DNA from: Batillaria attramentaria
Lineage: Eukaryota > Mollusca > Gastropoda > Batillariidae
Direction: 5' to 3'
Length of the DNA stretch: 64,000 nt
Assembly (NCBI GenBank): GCA_018292915.2
Contig: JACVVK020000310.1
Location: 36,001-100,000 of the forward strand
Shown here one piece after another: positions 47,340 to 62,929 of this stretch. The notes beneath the pieces are model-generated. The model did not search any database. It worked only from the letters and a program-made list of their open reading frames with translations, and had not been told where the DNA came from. A program made the position numbers and the translations under genes. Positions within the stretch are counted from its first letter, which is position 1. The number at the start of each line of letters is the position of its first letter.

Positions 47340-47830
47340 GGTTTTTTGTGTGGAGAGAGAGAGAGAGAGAGAGACTGACTGACTGACTGAAACGTTTATA
47401 AATTTCAGGATAAAGACTTGTACTAGTTGTAGGCATGGTCTGCCTATCTTACAAGCTGTCCTGCTAATCTAGAAACACTAAAACATAAAGGCTAATATGA
47501 CAAAAAGTATACCTGGCACAAAAGGAGTAAATCTAATAGTTAAAAAGAAGACAGAGAGAGAGAGAGAGAGAATTTGTGTGTTCCCTTCTGAAATGAGTGG
47601 TTGTCTGCAAAATGAAATTTGTTTCCTGTTTCTGACAGCTGCATCAGCTTAAATCACTAAAGGCAAAGCAAAATTTCAACAAAAAAAAAAAAAAAAAAAG
47701 GAGAGAGAGAGAGAGAGAGAAAAAAAGGGACAAGAAAAAAAGTAAGAAAAAAAAGGGAGAGAAAAAAAATCAATTAAATTAAAGAAGGAAAAGAAAAAAA
47801 AAAAGGATAAAAAAGAATGGGAAAACCTTA
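47340..47830. repeat. GA/A-rich low-complexity tracts in gene E intron
   Basis: (GA)n occurs at about 47354-47373, 47552-47571 and 47700-47720, with (ACTG)n at 47373-47391, surrounded by A-rich sequence. The segment after the first tract (GAAACGTTTATAAATTTCAGG) resembles 63163-63190, which suggests a dispersed repeat family. Confidence 0.6.
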
Positions 47831-49526
47831 ACCCTGATGGTGATGAGAACGGAATATTTCAGACTACCAGCACCTCTATCAGCCTATGACGTTTTTCAAC
47901 AATATTAAGACAAATTATTTTTTCAGCAAGACAAGGGTTAAACTGTACCTTTCAGCAGTGCAAGGGGGCCCTAATGGTAGAAGCAGAACTTAGACTAACA
48001 TTGAGAGTAGCACAACACAACATTACCTTCAAGGCACCAGATTCTGTGAAGGCTTTGGGGCAGATGGAACACGGAAATGGCCTCTCCCCCGTGTGGGTAC
48101 GAAGGTGCGTCTTCAGGTTGCAGGCAAGAGTGAAGGCCGAGGGACAAAAACTGCATTTGTAAGGCATCTCACCAGTGTGTTTGTAAGTATGTGTTCGCAG
48201 GGTCGCGCGAGTTGAGAAACGTTTTACCACAATGTTCGCACCTGAACGACTTGCTCACCTCACCTGCATGCTTCTTCAAGTGATGAGCGCTAAGGTTGCG
48301 AGCATTTGAAAACGATGCTTCACACTCTGTACATTTGAACAGTTTTTCAATAGCATGGGTCCGTTTCCGATTCTTAGGTTTCGTTGTAGGCGAGACTTGA
48401 CAGTCGTGATCATCACCACTGCGCTCTTTTTTAAAGTCAAGTTTCTTTGCACTTTTGCTCAGTTTTGTCTTAGCATCAGACGCGCTTGAGTTGTTTGTCG
48501 GAGACTTCAGAAAGAGTGTTTGCGTTTTCAAGGGGCTGTGACTGCACAGGCGATGCCAGCAAGTTGGTCATAATGGCAAGCGAACCATTCTGAACATTTA
48601 GTACTCCCGTTGCTTGCAAGCCCCCGGACCCAACGCCATCGCAAACGAACTGAGGTAGAGACAGAATGATGCTCTTCGAGCCTTCTGGTGCAGCGCTCTC
48701 AACAGGAACACTCGGCCCTGCCCACGACAAGACTGAAGTAATAATCACTGGTGCTGGAAACAGGGACGGACGGCTGAATGGTTGACGTGGATGGCTGAAC
48801 CTCTGACGTGGACGGCTGAACGGTCGATGTGGATGGTTGAATGGTTGACGTGGACGGTCGGATGGTTGACGCGGACGGTTGAATGTCAGACAGGGATGGC
48901 TGAGAGACTGGATTCTGTTGCTGGAGAATGCTGCACTTGGGGCAATACAGGCAGAAGGCAGTGTGGCACGAGGCACATCGAGATGGGGACGGAACAGCTA
49001 CTAAAGTATTCTCATAACTGAAACAAGAAGAGGGAGGGGGAATGTACAGACACTGACACAGAGACAGAACTTGATTCCATCTCCTGACAACCACTGCTTG
49101 CTTGCAGCTTTCAAGCAAGTGATGGCGAACATGACAAAGTCTCTTGACACACATGTACTAGTATTACAGGGGTAAAATGGTCCATGATCCAAGAGGGAAA
49201 AGCGTGCAGCATTTACTGCAGAAATGGCAAAGCCACGTGCATATTATATCTCTGCAAAGCATTTGCATTATGCTATGCATGTCGGGAGCATGTGCCCTGG
49301 ATTTTTACCAAGAAAAAAAAAAAGAGACTAAAATCTGTGCAATTTCATGCGTTGTAAAATGATTTTAAGCGCTTTTAATAGGAGAGAAACAAACTGCCTG
49401 AGGAGAGGATTTAGACAAAGGCGGAAATCTGCCAAGAGACGGAAGATTCTCAGTCCTGGTACTATTAGTACAGTATTACCAGAAACAGTTTCATACTTTC
49501 CAAGCTGTAAACAAGGAGGAAGGGTT

Positions 49527-49660
49527 AGTTAGTGAGTTAGTCAGTTAGGGCTTAACGCCGCGCAAGCAACAAAGACTATTTCACGGCTATTCAGGGTCCC
49601 TTACTGCCAGGTCCAATAAAACATAAAATACGTCCATCTTAAAACATGATGTAAATTATG
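49527..49660 (-). mobile_element. LINE 3' tail in gene E intron 2
   Basis: Minus-sense 3' UTR end including CTTAACGCCGCGCAAGCAAC and a TTAGTTAGTGAGTTAGTCAG tail. It is related to the tail of the LINE fragment at 4712-5295. Confidence 0.55.
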
Positions 49661-50164
49661 TTAAAAATTTGTTTGGCTTAAAGTTAAATGAGAAGAACAT
49701 ATATACAAGATTAATTTCTTTCTCTGACAGTGGAAGACTCAGAGGATAAAGGGCGAAGAAAAACAGATCGGAAGAGAGACAAAATAGGTATTCAAGATGA
49801 CCCTTGACAAGAAAGTGCCCAGACCAAGAACCTGAGATTTTGCAGACAGACATTTCTGGTACAATGTGAATTTATTCTGTTCCTATTTTCCTTCTCCGAG
49901 CTGAAAGAACAAACAATGCATATGCTGTACTTACTGCCGAGTTAGAAAGGTAGCAATCTGCGAGTCTGTTATGAGGCCCTGAGCACTTCCAATGTAGCGC
50001 CAACGCTCGTACGTGTTTCTGTCCAAAGTGATCTGCTGTACATCCTGCTGGTACTGGCTCTGTGACTGTCGGCCGAGGCTCAGAAACTGAGAGTCTCCAA
50101 CTCCAAGAGACTGCTCCTGTGAACAGAAACAACAGGGGTCGTGTTTATTGCATATTTCTCCATA

Positions 50165-51109
50165 TACCATAAAGTTCGGACTATAAGCCGCGACTTTTTC
50201 CTCCAGGTTAAAACCCTGCGGCTTAAACAACGATGCGGTTTATTTGCGGATTTTTCCAATTCCAGGAGCATCACACTTTCGTCTATTTTTAGCTTTCCTT
50301 GTCACTTACTATAATAATAATAATAATGAGTATTGTATAGGCGCTTTACCCAATTTCGTGAATCGGCTCAAAGCGCCGCAAACTGAACCCAACACGCACG
50401 CTCACGTGAAGCACACGCATTCTCTCACACACCGGACATAAACACGTTACAATCACGTGGTGCAAAGGGTCAGCTCAGCTATTTAAATTTCGGAATTTAG
50501 AATTGCATACAGTGTATTTTTCAAATTTTGTGGGCTGAACATTTCCAAAGCAGAGGGGGAGGAAGCCGGAGTACACGGAGAGAACCCCCGACGATCGGCC
50601 CGAATCAACGGTGCCACATACGAGAAGGAAAAATTCTTTGCCCCGAGTGGGACTCGAACCCCTGACCTCTCGCATTGGTGATAAGTCTCTTTACCACTAG
50701 ACCACCGATCGCCCCTTTGACCTTTGCTTACTACATTGTGTTTACCGATAATGTTCATGAAATTTTTGATGAGCTCCATGTTAACATGTTAACGTTAATG
50801 TGGAGCTCACAACTGTTAACTGTTGACGCTGTGCGGTGCTGACTGCTCACACTTTAAAATCAAAGCTGCACACATTGAAGCATCGAATCCATTTGCTCCG
50901 CCACGTACCCTCATCATGCCGAAAACTCGACGGAATGCCTACAATGCAGCTTTCAAGTTAAAGGCAACTGACCTGACCATCGACCTGTGACTCATACTCA
51001 TAGACCAGAAAGATCATGAGAAAATGTTGGGTTTATTTTGTTTTGTTTTTTTTAATTTAGAGGGTGCGGCTTATATAAAGGTGCGCTCAATAGACCAAAC
51101 TTTATGGTA
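50165..51109 (+). mobile_element. pogo/Tc-like DNA element carrying a nested SINE
   Basis: The ends are TACCATAAAGTTCGGACTAT (50165) and, read inward from 51109, TACCATAAAGTTTGGTCTAT. At 50916 a short frame starts MPKTRRNAYNAAFKLKA, which resembles the N-terminus of pogo-type transposases, and soon stops. A complete SINE (50311-50716) interrupts the element; the related copy at 13088-13569 shows the uninterrupted sequence. It lies in gene E intron 1. Confidence 0.7.
50311..50716 (-). mobile_element. SINE family 1, full-length copy nested in a DNA transposon
   Basis: Minus-sense tRNA-like head (A-box GGTCTAGTGGTAAAGAGAC, B-box GGGTTCGAGTCCC), a ~300 bp body and an ATTATTATTAT tail. The flanking host transposon sequence shows a short duplication (CTTACT on both sides). 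Confidence 0.85.
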
Positions 51110-54100
51110 ATATTGTATTTGGGGAACGCCCTATGCATTTCCAAAGGACCTTTGCGCACTTGTACGCATTTTGAAGCGGCTCCCAATTCCACCCACCTGT
51201 CAGAGCTTTGACAGCCACCCTGCTTGCTGGTCTAAACCTTGTCAACTACTGTACTGCTAGAGGGCAGCCAGTGGTGCGTGACTAGAGGATGATAATACTG
51301 GTCACTAGCCACTCGAGTGACAGGAAGCATTCTGTGCGCCTTTCTGGCACTTTGGTTTCCGTCACATGCTGATGTCATTAAAATTAAAATCTTCTGTGAA
51401 ATGTGTCCACAATTTTTTTCTTTTAATACATTTAATTCTTTTTAATGTACATTGTATTTTTACCCCACGCTATCTCTACTGCAAAGCACAAATATGACTA
51501 AACTCACCTGTAATGGCCAACAACATGTTGACTAAAGTTGCCTGTTGCGGTGAAAGAGTTAATAAAAAACTAATCTAGAAGAACATATTCTCTGTCCAGT
51601 ACAACATGGAAATCAGAGCAATAAAACAACATGTACAACTAATGGATCTACTGATGAATATCATTGTCAATGTCACAGACACCATGCAAGCCATCTACCT
51701 GTACGCCACAAGACAAAAACCTACTAGTACTACAAGTTCTTGCACAATCACAGCTTATTGACAAAAAAAGACAACATGATCTCACAGCAGCGGACGTCGT
51801 CACATCCTCCAAGTCCACATGCAGGTTGATAAGCTCCTCGTAGTCGTCACGTACGCGTTGTGCTGTGGAGTCAAGCCTGGAGGCCATGACAGCCAGAGCT
51901 TTGCTAGCTTCCACCGCATCATGCGAGATGACAGGTACTGAGATGGGCAACTCCATCCTGCTTCACAGGCGCTCTCCGGTTCCAAGAATCAGATTTGGAG
52001 CCAGTCCCTAAAGCAAACTCCACTCAGTGATTTATAATTCGGTACTAGCGCAAGTCTAATGTAAATCTGCAACGCAAATTCTCCGCCCGCCCCCCCCCCC
52101 CCTCCAAAGTGACTTCCATCAACCTGTGTCTGTTCCTGTTTTCCTGAATTCTTAATCAATATGTTCAAGTAGACAAGTTCAAATTACTGTAATTATCCCT
52201 CACGGGGCAATTAAATGTTCGGGCGAGCTCTACAATAATAAAACAAATTTATGCTGTTTCGAAGAAAGAAAGAAACTCTATACAGCCTTAACAGTTAAAT
52301 GACAAATCACAGAAATAAACAATTCACTACTCTAAGAATTAAAACATGATTGTGTCAGAGGAAAAACACAACAAACTTACTGGTATTGGTACATGTGTGC
52401 GGTGTGGTGAGGTGAGGAGAGGAAAGGAAAGGAAAGGAAAAGAGAGGGGGGGGGGAGGGAAGGAAGGAAGGGAAGGGGTGAGTGAGTGTGTGTGTGTGTG
52501 TGTGTGGGGGGGGGGGGTGGAAGGGCTGGGTGATTTACACACTGCACCCAGCTTTAACCCGTTGCGGTTGAGTGCCAAGCGACCGAATATATATCGGTCG
52601 CCACTGCAAAAACAAAACAGCACGTGTAGTGAGGTGTAATGAGAGAAAAAGATAGAGATTTTGTTAGAACTAATAGAAGACCCCTTGCTCCTGTACCTGC
52701 TCAAAGCAAAACAAAATTAATGTGTTAAAATGGAGTACTCACTCTCTTGGACTTGAAGCTGTGTCCGGTTGCTACCATTTTGATAGTCTAGCGAGGTATC
52801 AGCGTGGCCAAAGAATTTTCCATTTTTCGCTGCGACCAAAAATCGCCAGGGGCCATTGTCTTTGCCTTACAGCGTGATACTAAATACTCATCAACTGAAT
52901 CTTTCACACTTCTTTCATGCACGTCTAACAATACACAACGCAGATTATCTGCAACAAGCATAAACAGCGAGGGACGAAATAAAGTGTTCCATAAATTGTG
53001 TACAAATTTGGTAGTGCTTTGCAAACTTCCTCACCCGGAAGTGACAGCAAAGGACAAAGTACCGTCCCTACGTTTTACATTTTCGCTCTCAAGGCATCAA
53101 ACAATTTTGTAGCGAGAATCAAAGTTGTTGGTCTATTCACCAAAGACCTTGATTTTATACGCACAAAAAGATATTTATGCAAAGGCTGCCGTCAGTGACG
53201 CCGATGGTATAGACATGAGACAAAGTGTGTTCTTTTCATCTCGGCCCATCACTTCGGCCCAAATCTATGTCGACCCAAAACTGTCGTCAGGTCGAGCCAT
53301 TCCCCAGTACCCACTCGGCCCAGTCTCAGCGAATCTTTGCTGGCGTGAAGGACGTCGACTTGAACAATACATGCTTCGGTAAATGAAGTCGCTAACACAA
53401 TAACAAGACAGAATTTAAGTCAGTTGTATATATATTAACAGCCGGACCGGAAACGTCTTCAAAGTCCCGGGCGGCCCGGCACCACGGCCCGGCGGTCCGC
53501 AGTGTCAGCTAGTAGTCGGAAAATAAAACTGCGGGAAAAAAACACTACAGGAGTGTTTTTTTCTCCCAGTAAAATAACACTGGGCGTGTTATTCTCCTAG
53601 GCAGATTACACTCCTTCACTCAGGAAAAAATGACTACGCCCAGGAAATTAAAACTACCCCACCGGCCCCGGGCTGAGGAAAAAAAAGACTGCTCAGTCTA
53701 GTTTTCATTTGCGTGCAAGTTCGAAATAACCAAAAGTTTGACAGAGTTTAGTGCGTTCCAATTTAAAGTATTAAAGTATCATGCATTTTGTCCATTGCAG
53801 TCGAAATTGTATAAAAGTGCACTTGCAAAGTAACAGTAACTGTATCTGTAGTGTCAGTATCGCCCATGCTATAAAATAGAGGGTGGAACCGGTACGATTT
53901 CTCAAACCGGTTTTTAACCTGTTTTTTCCAATAGAAAACCGAGTTTTAAAACCGGTTAACCGGCTAAAAGTTACAACTGCTGGTAGAATAGATCACCCCG
54001 GGTAAAGGCGCATAGTAAGCAAGGGAAATAACCTCTATTGAATTATTATTATTTTTTTTATTTTTTTTTTGGAGTTAATGGCGCTAGCTACCTAACTCAG

Positions 54101-54299
54101 AGGCTATTTCCCTCCTCCACTGTGGGTAGATTTGGGAGTTTGCTCTTCAATTTTGAGTTTGTGAAACCGTTGGTGGAATATGAAGTTGCGAATGTCGTAA
54201 TGGTTAGAAAAACACAATGTGTATTGAAAGATTAAATGCCTGTTCCAAGTTTTTGTTCTGTGAAATTCCTTGCTTTCACACTGGATTTTACATCTATAG

Positions 54300-54350
<51 letters not shown>

Positions 54351-54701
54351 TCTTGCTGAGAGAGAAGCCGTCGGAGAGAGAGAGAGAGAACTCGATTCTA
54401 CAATGTAACCAAACTCAGTTTATTTCAGGTCTGACCCTAGGTAGGTACGTAACCGGTACTATGGTCAACCTTTCCTGCTTCTGTCTCTCGCAGGAGAAAG
54501 AATCTCCAAATGTCAGCCTTCCCACGTGTCACAGTGTTCGCTATGAATTTCTCTGTTTCTGCCATTTTGCCAGTGCTTTACGCGACGAGTGATGTCCCTT
54601 AGAAAAACCGCGGTTTTCCGGTTTTTTTAAGACCAAACCGGTTTACCGAACCGTGAGAAAGTCGGACAGATTTTAACCGGAAAACCGGTAAAACCGAACA
54701 T

Positions 54702-54795
<94 letters not shown>

Positions 54796-54821
54796 CGGTG
54801 TGTGTGTGTGTGCCGGTGTGA

Positions 54822-54884
<63 letters not shown>

Positions 54885-54891
54885 AGTGTGA

Positions 54892-54931
<40 letters not shown>

Positions 54932-54949
54932 TAGTGTGTGTGTGTGTGA

Positions 54950-55029
<80 letters not shown>
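54702..55029. repeat. ~330 bp compound TG/CA microsatellite
   Basis: Nearly continuous TG repeat broken only by a few CCGG, CAGTGTGACAG and ATAG interruptions. It is the longest simple array in the window. Confidence 0.95.
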
Positions 55030-55251
55030 ACCGTGTGACGCCGGCAGTCAGTAAATTCAAATTGAAAGAGCATCGAGTCTAGTCGTCAAAGAAGGTTAAA
55101 AACAAAAACAAACTAAAAACAAAAGAAAACAGTGACGGCTCAAGCTGACTCAGTCAAGACTGATTTTTATTCAGTTGTGCAGCCGCGGCGCTCACGTTCA
55201 AGTCTGCATAGTGTACAACTCAGTACAGAACACAGGCAACAGAAACGCACG

Positions 55252-55463
55252 GTATTAGTGAGATTTAGTAGGACTTCGTAAAGAGGACTTCGCTGAGCAG
55301 CGTAACCCATTTACATGTAAATTAGGCTCATGCGGCAGAGGCCGCGAGCTGCTAACGCGCTGCGATTGGGTAATGGCACCCGTAACGTGCCTAATTTACA
55401 TGCAAATGGGTTACGCTGCTCAACGAAGCCCTCCGTACGAAATCCTACTAAATCTCACTATTG
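55252..55463. mobile_element. Palindromic MITE-like element
   Basis: Arms of ~70 bp are inverted copies of each other: TAGTGAGATTTAGTAGGA...CCCATTTACATGTAAATTAG on the left, and CTAATTTACATGCAAATGGG...TCCTACTAAATCTCACTA on the right, with a ~65 bp GC-rich loop. No coding capacity. Confidence 0.8.
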
Positions 55464-55642
55464 GCACGTCACTGAGATCGTATCATCATTATCCTGTACC
55501 TGCATTGAGTGCATTCTTTGATAAGTTACAGACATCAGTGTTCTCTGATTCGAATTATAGGTGTCACTAAATTACCAAGGCATCTCAGTAAAGGCGCATT
55601 CTATGAAACGGGTTACAGACATGATCTCTGACTGAAAACTGA

Positions 55643-55771
<129 letters not shown>

Positions 55772-56074
55772 TCCGGAGTTTTTGTTTGTTTGTTTTTTGT
55801 TTTTTGTTTTTTTTTTAACTGAATGGACTCTTATTTTTAGTCATAGTATTATTATTAATGTCGCCTCATTTATTATCGGAATTACCAAGCGTATATTTTT
55901 AGTCGTGATATTCTAACCTTATTTCATATTGTGCAGAGCGAGCACCAAAAGAAAATTTTCCGGTATTTAACTGGACAATAAAGACGATTTGTTTTGATTT
56001 GAAAGACTCGAAGAAGAAATGGTTGTCGTTGACAGGGCGGATGCCAAGGTAAGACTGATGCATTCTTTCAAAGG

Positions 56075-58575
<2,501 letters not shown>

Positions 58576-58591
58576 GGTGACAAGGATCTCT

Positions 58592-58593
<2 letters not shown>

Positions 58594-58674
<81 letters not shown>

Positions 58675-58718
58675 GCACGCACGCACGCACGCACGCGTTA
58701 TAGCGAATTTTGCTCTCT

Positions 58719-58757
<39 letters not shown>
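58594..58757. repeat. (CA)n(CGCA)n and (TG)n arrays
   Basis: CA from about 58594 to 58670, then a GCAC tetramer run to about 58696, then TG at 58721-58757. On the minus strand the first array is a TG tract that leads straight into the gene F acceptor. Confidence 0.95.
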
Positions 58758-58758
<1 letters not shown>

Positions 58759-59238
58759 TGATGGATTGGGTAAGGGTGGGAGTGGGAGTGGGGTGGGGTG
58801 GGGGGTGGATGCCACTTTCGAGGCGAATCTCTAACTCTGCATTCTGTTCCACACGGGTCACTTAGGCCGTTTTTCTCACTTTCCAGATAATAATATTTCA
58901 GGATGTAAGAAATCACGATCTACTTTTCTTCCACTGTGATCGCCGCTACCTAGATTATAAATAGAAGCCAGCCAACGTGGCCTAACCGCATACGATCTGC
59001 CTTGATCATCCCCTGACCCGAACACTGGCCTGACGCGTTACCACTGGAGACAGAGATCACTTACAAGGACACAGATTTCAAGCATTCGGCAAACAATTTT
59101 TTAAAAATTTGTTGTATGGTTAAACACAGACACTACCATTTTGATCAATCGAAAATCAGTTGTTGAAGGCGAACGACCACGTCCCTTTCAGTGGTTTGTT
59201 TCGACCAAGAAACATTCGCCTGATTTATGTTAACTCAC

Positions 59239-59320
59239 CTGGCGCACACAGACAGCAAGCAGACCGAGTGATGTGTTCAACTGCAGTGTGACAGCCACAA
59301 CGTGTGATATTGTATATATA
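59239..59320 (-). promoter_or_regulatory. TATA box and 5' noncoding exon of gene F
   Basis: In minus sense, TATATATA at 59313-59320 is followed about 30 bp later by a likely start region near 59285. A short exon follows, ending GTGCGCCAG with a perfect donor GTGAGT (59239/59238). It contains no ATG. The spacing and donor fit a TATA-driven first exon spliced to 58589. Confidence 0.55.
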
Positions 59321-59463
59321 GAGAGGCTGTGCGTGCAAATACATCGGTCATGCACGTTGCCGATGATACAGCAGTAACCAAGAGCATATTAATGCCGTAA
59401 GATTAGGAAAGGCTACAGTAGAAAGCCGAGCGTGTTTTGTTGTTGTTGGTGGTGGTGGTAATG

Positions 59464-59577
<114 letters not shown>

Positions 59578-60313
59578 AGGGGGGTGGGGTGCGTTTGTGT
59601 GGTGTTATTACTCCGGTCGTAGAGTCCCGCTGGAGCAAACAAACAGACAAACAAACAAACAAGATGACACACACATATACACAAAAACAAAACAAGTAAA
59701 CAAACAAACAAACAACCAAACCAAAAATCAAACAAAGCTTAAAAAAACAACTCTCCTCCCAAGAAAAAAAAAACCCACACCCGTGCACACGAAGGCGAAA
59801 CAGGATCCGCAGACGGGTCTGTACGTGAATTTTGACTCGATTTGCCAATCAAATTCCTGCCCTCACGGGGATCAGAGCCCGTGCCTCAGGAACCTCAGCG
59901 GGCGCTCTACCGCGAGGCAAAACCCCCTTTGAAGTTTGCTTTTTGAGCCTGTCTCAAACTTTGGATACTCAAAATTTCAGAAATTTAGAGTACCATGATG
60001 AACGGCGTCTCTTTGCTTTTGTACAAAAAACATTTTCTATTGTGGCAATGTAGACCTGTATAGATAGAAACTGAGTCCTGTCATCGATCTCGTTCTCGTT
60101 CTCAGTTTCTGCTCTGAAGAGGGCGCCCGTAGCGAGATTCCGTTGTAAGCTGTAAGCCGATTGGTTCTCACTGTGTCAGACGACATGGTAAGCCTCTTCT
60201 GATTGGGCTCAGCTTCTTGGCAGGAGAACACGACTCTTACGCGCTTCTCTCATCCTCCTTTGTTAGAGTCGGGCTTTTCTCAAGAGTGATCATGGTTTCC
60301 AAGACCACACGTG

Positions 60314-60552
60314 CGGGGCGGTCTGTGGTCTAGTGGTTAAGCGACTTCGACACCAGTGCGAGAGGTCAGGTTCGAGTCTTACTCGGGGCAAAGAATTTTT
60401 CCGGCCTTCTGTACGTGGCACCGTTCATTGAAGCCGATCGTCAGGGTTTTCCCCGGGTACTCCGGCTTCCTCTCCCTCTGTTTCGGAAATGTTCAAATAA
60501 TAATAATAATATTTTAGCGCTTATTCGCGCAGCAAAGCAGCTCACAGCGCTA

Positions 60553-60599
<47 letters not shown>

Positions 60600-60800
60600 T
60601 TGAAAATAAATGCATTTCTGAATTCCGAAACCTAAATAGCTGAGCTGACCCCTCGCACCACGTGATGTCCAATGTGTGAGAGAATGCTTGTGATTCACGT
60701 GAGCGTGCGTGTTGGGTTCAGTCTGCGACACTTTGAGCCAGTTCAAGAAATTGGGTAAAGCGTCTATACAATACTAAGTTCTTGTCATTATTATTATTCA
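60314..60800 (+). mobile_element. SINE family 1 copy, interrupted
   Basis: The head (GGTCTAGTGGTTAAGCGAC, B-box GGTTCGAGTC) and the body (GTACTCCGGCTTCC) are split at about 60497. The interruption is an (AAT)n-ended segment with a CA array (60557-60598). The body then continues and ends with TTATTATTATT at 60788-60798. Confidence 0.75.
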
Positions 60801-61557
60801 AAGCCAGTGTAGCCGTCGGACGCAACTGTGTTCAACAGAGAAATATCACGGCGTGTCGAGTGTTGCAGCGTGAGCGAGGTCCCGGACAGCGGTCAGTTTC
60901 GGACCCTACACAGTAAGTTTCAAGAATGCTCGAAGTAAAACTTCACGAATCTGTTTGTGGCATTGATTGTTATAAGAGACACTATACATAGAGAAATAGG
61001 AAGCAACGGCACTTGCGGAAATGTGCTACGCTGCGGCGACTTGAACTCCTCTTTAAATAACACCTTACTGACTGAATCACCGATTTTACTGCTTTATGTA
61101 TGTCCTTCAATACTGTCCTGCCCATGACGTCAAACCTGGTCAGAGGGCGCAGACGGAGCTACAAGTGCTGCTTTCGGGAAGCCGTCGTGACCTGGAGAAC
61201 ACCGAGGGATTAGTCATGGCGACCCGGCTGCAGATCTGACGCAACCAGTCAAATCGACCACACGAGAAGAAGTACTATGTTTTTGATTTTCTGAGATGAA
61301 TATTGCGGATTGAAATGTAGCGGCAGTACAGTAACATTTTTTTTTACACTTCGGGACACGTGTGAAGATGGGCATCCGGACAGTTCAACTCTGGTCAAAA
61401 CGTCTCGTTCGCCGCAGAAAGGCAAGCTCAGTCATCTGGTCGGTCAGCTGTGCTCGCAAGCCGTGCGGCATTTGGGGCTTGAGTTGGAGAACGACCGGAC
61501 CTCCGGCAAATTGTGCTGTTTCCTTTGTTGTCTTTCTCCGCAATTTCGAACACTGTC

Positions 61558-61559
<2 letters not shown>

Positions 61560-61627
<68 letters not shown>
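61560..61627. repeat. (GT)n microsatellite
   Basis: About 68 bp of uninterrupted GT. Confidence 0.95.
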
Positions 61628-61628
<1 letters not shown>

Positions 61629-61977
61629 TCCTGCACGCTGTCGCGCTTTTGCGCATTAAACGCACGCACGGTAGCGTGACAATCATACACCGTCTCCTAG
61701 CCGTCCCAGACTGGCCAATAAGACAGACCTGCGTGTTGGGAGATGACCACAAAACTCAATCACACTTCCATTAACCAGTCGAGCCAAGGAGCTCGCAGCT
61801 TCTGAGGTCACCTTATCCGGTTCTGCCGTGTGGGGGTGGGGTGAAGAGGTTAAGGCAATTCACGCCAGCGACTGGATCCACAGGGAAGTTCCAGACGGTA
61901 TCTCTACGCGCGGAAAAACCCATATGCGCTTCACCCAATCTCCTAGTAATCTCTACTGGACTTTGACTTGAACACAC

Positions 61978-62150
61978 GGGGAGCCGGGGTGGCCGAATGG
62001 TAGAGCGTTGGACTTCTAATGCTCGGGTCGTGAGTTCGTATCCCGGCTGGGGCCAAATATTTGTGCTGGTTTTTTCATCGTTGCCCCGTCTTTGATATCA
62101 CCCGCATGTGGTGGAAAAGGACATTAAACCCCCAAACACCCACCCACTTA
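61978..62150 (+). mobile_element. SINE family 2, full-length copy
   Basis: Best copy of the family. The tRNA-like head (GGGGTGGCCGAATGGTAGAG, B-box GAGTTCGTATCCC) is followed by GGCCAAATATTTGTGCTGG and GTGGTGGAAAAGGACATTAA, ending in CACCCACCC. Confidence 0.8.
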
Positions 62151-62154
62151 CCCT

Positions 62155-62410
62155 GACCAGAACGCCCCTGTTCTCAAGGCACTTCACTGGCAAGCGTGCA
62201 GCAGTGCATTGACGACAAAGTCCTCTCCTTGACATACTGCTAGATCCTGCATTCACAACACTGCCCCCATGTACCCGCAGGAACTGATACCTGTGTGCCA
62301 CAACTTGCGGTCTGCAAGTTCTCTTCGTCTGCGGTTTCCTTCGACTATCGACACCAATAAGAAGAGGCATGGTGCACGGTCCTTCAGCTGTGGATTATAC
62401 TGACGTAATT
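62155..62410 (+). mobile_element. LINE fragment related to 42130-43110
   Basis: Shares AAGGCACTTCACTGG, GCAGCAGTGCATTGAC and CCCCCATGTACCCGCAG with the copy near 42.9 kb. It joins directly to the SINE upstream and shows the empty site of the MITE at 42433. Confidence 0.7.
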
Positions 62411-62759
62411 TGATTTTTTCAGTGTTGTAAATTGTGTGGTGGAACACTCTAAGTCAGCTCTGTGCGGATATTGCGCTACAGAAATATGAACACGGGAAGT
62501 ATCATTTTAATCTCGGCGTGATGAAAAAAGAACGTTAAAACCCCATAAACATCACCTCCCCACTTCACCCATCCACCCGCACACTGACCTCACACATCAT
62601 ACAACACTCGGAAGTTGGAGCAGCTACGTACAGACGAGAGCCGAATGCGCGTGCGAAGGCTAATGGTGAATTATGGGAGACACGCGCGCCCAGTCAAGTG
62701 TGCAGATTCGGTTGGTGCACCCGACTGATAGTGTTGGGGATACCAAGACACAAAGGGGC

Positions 62760-62884
62760 TGGCAGAGGCGAGAAGGGGGGGGGGGAGTTGGTGGTGGAGG
62801 GAGGGCCGAGGTTGTGGTTGAGAGCTGGGGGGGGGGAGGCGGTGAGGGAGAGAGAGAGAGAGAGAGAGAGGGTGGGGGAGGGAG

Positions 62885-62920
<36 letters not shown>

Positions 62921-62925
62921 GTTCG
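62760..62925. repeat. G-rich and (GA)n low-complexity DNA
   Basis: G runs with two GA arrays (62849-62870 and 62890-62917). Confidence 0.9.
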
Positions 62926-62929
62926 GTGT

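Noticed and set aside
53885..54690. AACCGGTTTT-rich ends suggesting a transposon
   Set aside because: Motifs recur but I could not align true inverted termini or a target duplication.
54704..55082. Open frames of (Cys-Val)n and (His-Thr)n
   Set aside because: Translated microsatellite, not protein coding.
61310..61774. Plus-strand frame with Cys/His-containing text before a GT array
   Set aside because: No in-frame ATG at its beginning, no recognised domain, and it runs into (Cys-Val)n encoded by the microsatellite.
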